A DNA stretch of 32,709 bases from Myxococcales bacterium (GTDB lineage Bacteria; Myxococcota; Myxococcia; Myxococcales; Anaeromyxobacteraceae). This document shows positions 31,534-32,709 of this stretch, one piece after another. The stretch spans positions 1 through 32,709 of the forward strand of contig JAKAEO010000017.1 in assembly GCA_021818285.1 (NCBI GenBank). Reading direction: 5' to 3'. The first letter of the stretch is position 1. Each line of letters starts with the position of its first letter. A program made the position numbers and the translations under genes. The notes beneath the pieces are model-generated. The model saw only the letters and a list, made by a program, of their open reading frames with translations. It was not told where the DNA came from and ran no database searches.

Positions 31534-32709
31534 ATGTCCCGATGTCCCACCTGCCAGACGAGCCTCGACGACTCGGCACGGGTGTGCCCGGTGGACGGCA
31601 CGCCCATGGGGCCGCCCGACCCGCTGGTGGGCCGGGTCCTGGGCGACCGGTACCGGGTGCTGGGCGTCATCGGCGAAGGGGGCATGGGCACCGTCTACCG
31701 GGCCGAGCACGTGGTGCTGGGCAAGCGGATGGCGGTGAAGGTGCTCCGGCCCGAGTTCTCCGGCGACGAGGACCTGGTGCGCCGCTTCCAGCGGGAGGCG
31801 GCCGCCGCCAGCCGCATCGGCCAGGAGAACATCGTCGACGTCACCGACTTCGGCCGCACCCGCGAGGGCAACCTCTACTTCGTGATGGAGGAGCTGGACG
31901 GGCGGAGCCTGGCGGCGGTGCTGCACCGGGACGGGCCGCTGCCCTTCGACCGCGCGGCGCGCATCCTCGCCCAGGTGTGCCGGGCGCTGGCGGCGGCCCA
32001 CGCCCACGGCATCGTCCACCGCGACCTGAAGCCCGACAACGTGCTGGTGATGCGCGGCGAGGACGGCCAGGACTTCGTCAAGGTGGTGGACTTCGGCATC
32101 TCCAAGAGCCCGGGGGACGGCGGCGACCGCATCACCCGGGCCGGGACCATCATCGGCACGCCCGAGTACATGGCGCCGGAGCAGGGGGCGGCGGCGGCGG
32201 TGGACCACCGCGCCGACGTCTACGGCTTCGGCGTCCTGGCCTACGAGACGGTCACCGGCACCCTGCCGTTCCAGGGCCCGACCGCCGTGGCCACGCTGGT
32301 GGAGCACCAGACCCGGCCGCCCGAGCCCCCGGGGCGGCGCCGCGCCGGGCTGCCGCCGGGGTTCGAGGCGCTGATCCTCAAGGCGCTGCGGAAGCGGCCG
32401 CAGGAGCGGCAGCAGAGCATGGGGGAAGTGGCCGAGGAGCTGTCGCGCGTCCTCGCCGGCATGGGGCTGCCGCCGGTGTACGACCCGCGCCGCACCCCGC
32501 CGCCGCAGCCGGCGCCGCAGCCCGGCCGGACGCTGCGCTTCCGCGCCGAGGAGCGCATGTCGCGCGGCGGGACGGTGGCCATCGACGCCCCCGAGCGGCT
32601 GCCCCCGCCGAGCGCCCACCTCGTCCCCGAGGCGGCCGCGCCCGCCGCCGAGCGCCGCCGCCGGGCCGGGACGCGGGTGGCGGTGGGCGTGGCGGTGCTG
32701 GCGGCCGTC
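31534..32709 (+). CDS. Ser/Thr protein kinase with N-terminal zinc ribbon, C-terminus beyond window
   Basis: The visible 392 codons start MSRCPTCQTSLDDSARVCPVDG, a short zinc-ribbon-like Cys motif common at the start of myxobacterial kinases. A complete Hanks-type kinase domain follows (about 40-310): GEGGMG loop (48-53), Lys69 in MAVKVLR, HRDLKPDN (162-169), DFGIS (186-190), and the APE motif as YMAPEQ. All catalytic residues are intact, so the kinase should be active. A Pro-rich linker follows, and a hydrophobic segment (TRVAVGVAVLAAV) begins at the window edge, probably the single membrane helix before an extracytoplasmic domain that is not seen. The ATG at 31534 keeps the zinc ribbon. It diverges from the FHA protein, a likely phospho-dependent partner. 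Confidence 0.92.
   Translation, partial: MSRCPTCQTSLDDSARVCPVDGTPMGPPDPLVGRVLGDRYRVLGVIGEGGMGTVYRAEHVVLGKRMAVKVLRPEFSGDEDLVRRFQREAAAASRIGQENIVDVTDFGRTREGNLYFVMEELDGRSLAAVLHRDGPLPFDRAARILAQVCRALAAAHAHGIVHRDLKPDNVLVMRGEDGQDFVKVVDFGISKSPGDGGDRITRAGTIIGTPEYMAPEQGAAAAVDHRADVYGFGVLAYETVTGTLPFQGPTAVATLVEHQTRPPEPPGRRRAGLPPGFEALILKALRKRPQERQQSMGEVAEELSRVLAGMGLPPVYDPRRTPPPQPAPQPGRTLRFRAEERMSRGGTVAIDAPERLPPPSAHLVPEAAAPAAERRRRAGTRVAVGVAVLAAV

Overview
The window is a very GC-rich, densely coded bacterial segment with strong G/C preference at third codon positions. The gene content points to a myxobacterium-like member of the Myxococcota, most probably Anaeromyxobacter or a close relative: a Ser/Thr kinase with an N-terminal zinc ribbon, an FHA-GAF regulator, a citrate synthase of the mitochondrial/Geobacter type, many secreted lipoproteins, and a hydrogenase-4-like membrane complex. 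The genus is inferred from gene content, not proven. No rRNA, tRNA, CRISPR array, insertion sequence or phage gene was seen.

Left part (1-3.7 kb): the 5' end of a Gly/Arg-rich protein gene (minus) diverges from a PilZ gene and a translationally coupled DsrE-like gene (plus). Three lipoprotein genes follow on the minus strand: an Ig-like plus seven-repeat Kelch propeller, a 19-cysteine mini-protein, and a YNPxAT-motif protein.

Central metabolic block (4-14.7 kb, all minus): transcription runs from aconitase (acnA) through a small zinc-ribbon protein to citrate synthase (gltA), which ends at a clear intrinsic terminator. Beyond it lies a roughly 1550-residue fusion of an acyl-CoA synthetase, a large unassigned middle region and a GNAT acetyltransferase. 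Its stop codon overlaps the start of a homocitrate-synthase-family gene. Two carbon-carbon condensing enzymes of unrelated folds therefore sit close together.

Mixed region (14.8-18.5 kb): a POT-family peptide/H+ symporter, a 57-residue hypothetical protein, a SAM-dependent methyltransferase, a zinc-ribbon/PspC protein and a membrane protein with a signal peptide.

Membrane complex (18.5-27.9 kb, minus): a seven-gene operon with overlapping or nearly abutting genes encodes two HyfB/NuoL-like, one HyfC/NuoH-like, one HyfE-like and one HyfF-like membrane subunit, a HycE/NuoCD-like large subunit and a ferredoxin-HycG/NuoB-like small subunit. The large subunit lacks both CxxC pairs that bind the Ni-Fe centre. 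It is therefore not a normal hydrogenase but an energy-converting-hydrogenase-related (Ehr-like) complex with unknown substrate. Its electron donor or acceptor is the main open question in the window.

Right end (28-32.7 kb): a divergent OPT-family transporter, then an FHA-GAF protein ending in a degenerate nucleotidyl-cyclase-like domain, divergent from a Ser/Thr kinase that runs off the window.
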